From the NCBI GenBank assembly GCA_023376005.1, contig CM042157.1, forward strand, positions 92,502,249 to 92,566,248: 64,000 nucleotides of DNA, written 5' to 3'. This document shows positions 61,132-64,000 of this stretch, piece after piece. The stretch comes from Doryteuthis pealeii (Eukaryota > Mollusca > Cephalopoda > Myopsida > Loliginidae). Under the pieces are notes generated by a model, which did no database searches, had not been told where the DNA came from, and saw only the letters and a list, made by a program, of their open reading frames with translations. The position numbers and the translations under genes are program-made. Positions within the stretch are counted from its first letter, which is position 1; each line of letters begins with the position of its first letter.

Positions 61132-61645
61132 TGAAAACAAAGCAATAACAAATCGAGTTGTCGTTGTCTTCCTGCAGCTAGGTCGTTGGTGTCGCAGACC
61201 AGGAGGGTGAGAAAAAACTGATTGGGACTATCACAGAAGGCAGGATCTGTGGCAGGCTGGGACCGCAGGAGGTAGGATCTGCGACAGGGTCCACAGGAGG
61301 CAGAGCCAGCTGCGAGCTGAGCTGCGAGCAGGACCGAAGTCAGGAGTGACCGAGTCATTGACATTTTCACGAACGAATGCCAACAGGATCGAAAATGAAA
61401 ACAAAGCAATAACAAATCGAGTTGTCGTTGTCTTCCTGCAGCTAAGACCACTTATTTAGGTTTTTGTCAGTTTGTCAGCTACAGTTGCCGGAGGATCGGG
61501 ACTATCACAGAAGGCAGGATCTGTGGCAGGCTGGGACCACAGGATGCAGAGCCAGCTGCGAGCTGAGCTGTGAGCAGGATCGCAGTCAGGAGTGACCGAG
61601 TCATTGACATTTTCACGAACGAATGCCAACAGGATCGAAACACGA
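61132..61645. repeat. ~265-bp tandem duplication, GC-richer
   Basis: GAAAACAAAGCAATAACAAA at 61132 and 61397; GGGACTATCACAGAAGGC at 61224 and 61498; GAGTGACCGAGTCATTGAC at 61344 and 61590. Each half also has internal GCAGGATCTG repeats. Confidence 0.8.
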
Positions 61646-61900
61646 GCTAAACCATGGTCAGCGTTATCAGGATCGACTGTGGATAAGAGGGATCACAGAG
61701 CTTGACCGGGTTATCGAATTGCAAGATCGACTGTTGAACAGGACGACAGCGCAATGACTAGACCTAATTGGCCAGAGTCAGCGTAACCAGAATTGACCAC
61801 TGTTAAACGGGATCACAGAGCTTGAACAAGTCAGCATAACCAGGATTGACCGCGGTTAAACAGGATCGCAATACTTGACCAGACTGATCGTGGTCATGCA
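61646..61900. repeat. Degenerate ~60-bp tandem units
   Basis: GATCACAGAGCTTGA, CAGCGTAACCAGAATTGACC and GTTAAACGGGATC recur four times with changes. Confidence 0.6.
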
Positions 61901-62176
61901 AGGGCAGAGGTTGTCTCAGGTTGTAGTATCTGGAACAGATACAACACTTTCATCCTTGTCCTGGTTTATTTGGAAATGTTTAATATCACCTAGGCATAAA
62001 ACTTGACATTTTGTTGGAGGAGGGGAAGGTGAAAAAAGTTGTCGTGTATTCCTATGTTCTACCCTAACTAGTTCCATTCACCGAACAATCTATACTAATA
62101 AAACCTGTCATTCTTCGCCTTTCATCTTGTACCAAAATAACCCAGGTACTCTATGTTTTCTGACTTCAAATAGTAT

Positions 62177-62599
62177 TGTAGCGTAAGTTTCGTATTTGCC
62201 TGGGAGAGTTGTCTGCCCGTTAGTTTGCTGGTGCCCGCTAGGGGGCCGTTTTATATTTAAGAGGCTGGTTCAAACGCTTCTACCTCTTTTCCTGTTCCAG
62301 TAACCACGAGACACATGGGGTAGACACGGTCTACCCCTTCTCGTTAGGGCTTTTGGCCCCCTTACGTTACTGTAAGTTATTAACACAGCATGGACTATCC
62401 CTAGTCTCATATCTGTGGCTTTTACGTATATCTTGTACCGTTCATGAATGTGTATTTATCTTTCTACATGTAACTTTGTCTTACCTATGTATTATGTATC
62501 TTGTTATATCCATGTGCCGTATGCGTATTAAATTTTGTCTATCAACCTCTCGTCGGAGTCTTGTATTCAAGTATATATAACTTTGAATCTTTTCTTACA
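62177..62599 (+). mobile_element. Solo LTR (423 bp), 4-bp target duplication
   Basis: TGTAGCGTAAG...TTTCTTACA, flanked by GTAT (62173-62176, 62600-62603). TATA box TTATATTTAAG at 62251 and ATTAAA at 62527 mark promoter and poly(A) positions. Not related by eye to the other LTRs. Confidence 0.75.
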
Positions 62600-62733
62600 G
62601 TATGAAGAAGAAAAAAGTATGATTATATTTACAAAAAAAAAAAAAAGAAAGAAATGAGCGGATAAAGTTAGAAAAAAAAGAAAAGAAAAATCTAGAATGA
62701 AAAAAAATAGAGGGGAAAAATAAATATTCGACT

Positions 62734-63215
62734 TGTTGAGGGGGGGGGCAAAAAGAAGCGAGTCAAACGCCTTCTCAACAATGTCGTCGCTGTCAAAAAA
62801 ATCTTTAGCAGCTGAAAATCCGTCGTCGTCGTAAAATCTTTAGCAACTCAAAAATCTTCAGCAGCTGAAAATCCGTTGTCGTAAAATCTTCAGCAACTCA
62901 AAATCGCAACTCAACTCATGCCCCGTCACCCGCTTCTACTTATACTAGTTTCCCCTTAACATCCGGGTGTCTGCGCTCCACACATGAGATTTCGAGCCAA
63001 TCCCGGCCGCCGGAATCCTCACAGCTATCATCCGAGCACCTGGCGCTTACATACGGGACTGTAGCATCTTGACTTCGTGCCAATGTGTCGCCCGTTCGCA
63101 TTCTGAAGGACGCGGTTCAATTCTACAGTCCTACATGCCAGGCAAAGCCTAGCCCGCTTCTTTCGAGAATACGACAGGCCTTGACGTTCGCCACTCACTC
63201 GTGTTCTCTGTCACA
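62734..63215 (-). mobile_element. LTR-like unit
   Basis: Minus strand starts TGTGACAGAGAACACGAG. It has CTTTGCCTGGCATGTAGGAC, CACCCGGATGT and a TATA-like AGTATAAGTAG, then three TTTTCAGCTGCTGAAG-type repeats, and ends (C)9TCAACA. Related to 19692-20183 and 28673-29093. No target duplication seen. Confidence 0.55.
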
Positions 63216-63857
63216 AAAAAGAAACAAAAGAAAATAAAAACAAAACAGGGCTGGGGATGTTTAGGTTTCCTCCTTTCCCTGTGCTATGTGGAAGGACAGC
63301 TGACTGTCTTCTGGTTTCCTGAAGATCGAAAGCAAGCTGGTCAGTTATTCTAAGTAGGGAGTGAGTGTTCTTACTGTATGTTCAGGGAAATGGAGCGGTT
63401 GTAGGGGAGGTGGGTTTGGGCTTTACAGATAATGATCCTAAAGTTTGGGGGTTGGACAAGAGAAAAGACGGAGCTGGGAGTTAAGTGAAAAGACTCTGGA
63501 AAAAATGGAAATAACATTCAACCTCCTAGCTAGAAAAATATGGTGTATGCTGGTGACTTTCTTTTCAGTTATTTTATAGACTTTGTTAGTCTATCTAGGG
63601 TGGGGTTCCAGGTCTGAAGGCCGGGTAGTAGTGGCCATGAACAGTGGCAGGAAAGATATACTCAATTCCCGCCCTGTTCTCATACACAAGCTTGCTGCAT
63701 GCAGCCACCTTTCACAGAATGATATGCGATCGAGCCTTTCTTTGTCACATGTAATCTTAACTTTAAGCTGGTGCTTAAAGAAAGCGATTAAATCCCAATA
63801 GGAAAAAGACTCGTCGACAGACAATTCCTTCAAGCACGTTGTCCAAATCACAATTTA

Positions 63858-64000
63858 ATATCTATGGGTTAAATAGAAAAATATGTTTATGAAAAAATGA
63901 GTATCCATTAAGAATGAATTTATTTCAAAACTTTGCCGGTATTAAATGACCCCACTGAGGTTGATATGCCGTTAAACAAAACAAAAACAAACAAACAAAC
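63858..64000 (+). repeat. Family A 3' end, cut by the window edge
   Basis: ATCTATGGGTTAAATAGAAA, ATTAAATGACCCCACTGAGG, TTGATATGCCGTTAAACAAA and an (AAAC)n tail. Confidence 0.7.

Noticed and set aside
61098..61451. 117-aa minus-strand ORF with a hydrophobic stretch
   Set aside because: Generated by the 265-bp tandem duplication (AAGRQRQLDLLLLCFH appears twice); no family resemblance.

Overview
This is a window of AT-rich animal nuclear DNA dominated by repeats and containing one recognisable protein-coding gene. That gene is on the minus strand and is a complete PRPF3 (U4/U6 snRNP protein Prp3) open reading frame. I spliced it from 19 coding exons between 35980 (ATG) and 489 (stop). All junctions are GT-AG, every reading-frame phase closes, and the product is 655 aa, collinear with the roughly 680-aa animal protein. 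Introns run from 205 bp to 4.3 kb. One exon is only 21 nt. A splice acceptor 18 nt before the ATG means at least one non-coding 5' exon lies further right; I could not place it.

The repeats suggest a marine invertebrate, probably a lophotrochozoan or mollusc. They include several tRNA-headed SINEs, a 5S-rRNA-headed SINE, non-LTR retrotransposon remnants, mariner pieces, Harbinger-, hAT- and Helentron-like non-autonomous elements, solo LTRs and (TA)n/(CA)n tracts. The assignment rests on general character and is not proven.

Layout: 1-489 is 3' flank/UTR of PRPF3. 489-35980 is the gene, its introns filled with mobile elements (mariner nest 5.5-7.0 kb, solo LTRs 11.6-12.1 and 23.1-23.6 kb, palindromes near 13.6 and 26.7 kb, composite SINE units at 27-28 and 32-33 kb). 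36-43 kb is intron 1 and/or upstream DNA with a Harbinger-like element and an inverted LINE insertion. 43.8-46.8 kb is one LINE split by four later insertions. 46.8-47.7 kb is a LINE 3' end with six 110-bp tandem units. 48-54 kb is AT-rich with foldbacks and microsatellites. 54.9-58.5 kb carries the ribozyme SINEs. 59.6-64 kb holds LINE relics, three LTR-like units and a GC-richer tandem region.

The most notable find is a tRNA-headed SINE family whose 3' end encodes a hammerhead ribozyme. The copy at 58469-58521 has every element of the motif: CUGAAGA, a 5-bp stem II, GAAA, a 3-bp stem III with a 2-nt loop, a GUC cleavage triplet, and a paired stem I with an internal loop. A second copy (54991-55043) keeps the same 53-nt architecture with a few substitutions. 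Also notable are an array of decoy splice donors beside PRPF3 exon 5, foldback elements with telomeric hexamers inside, a 5S-derived SINE sharing its 3' tail with a 600-bp family, and a textbook twin-primed LINE.
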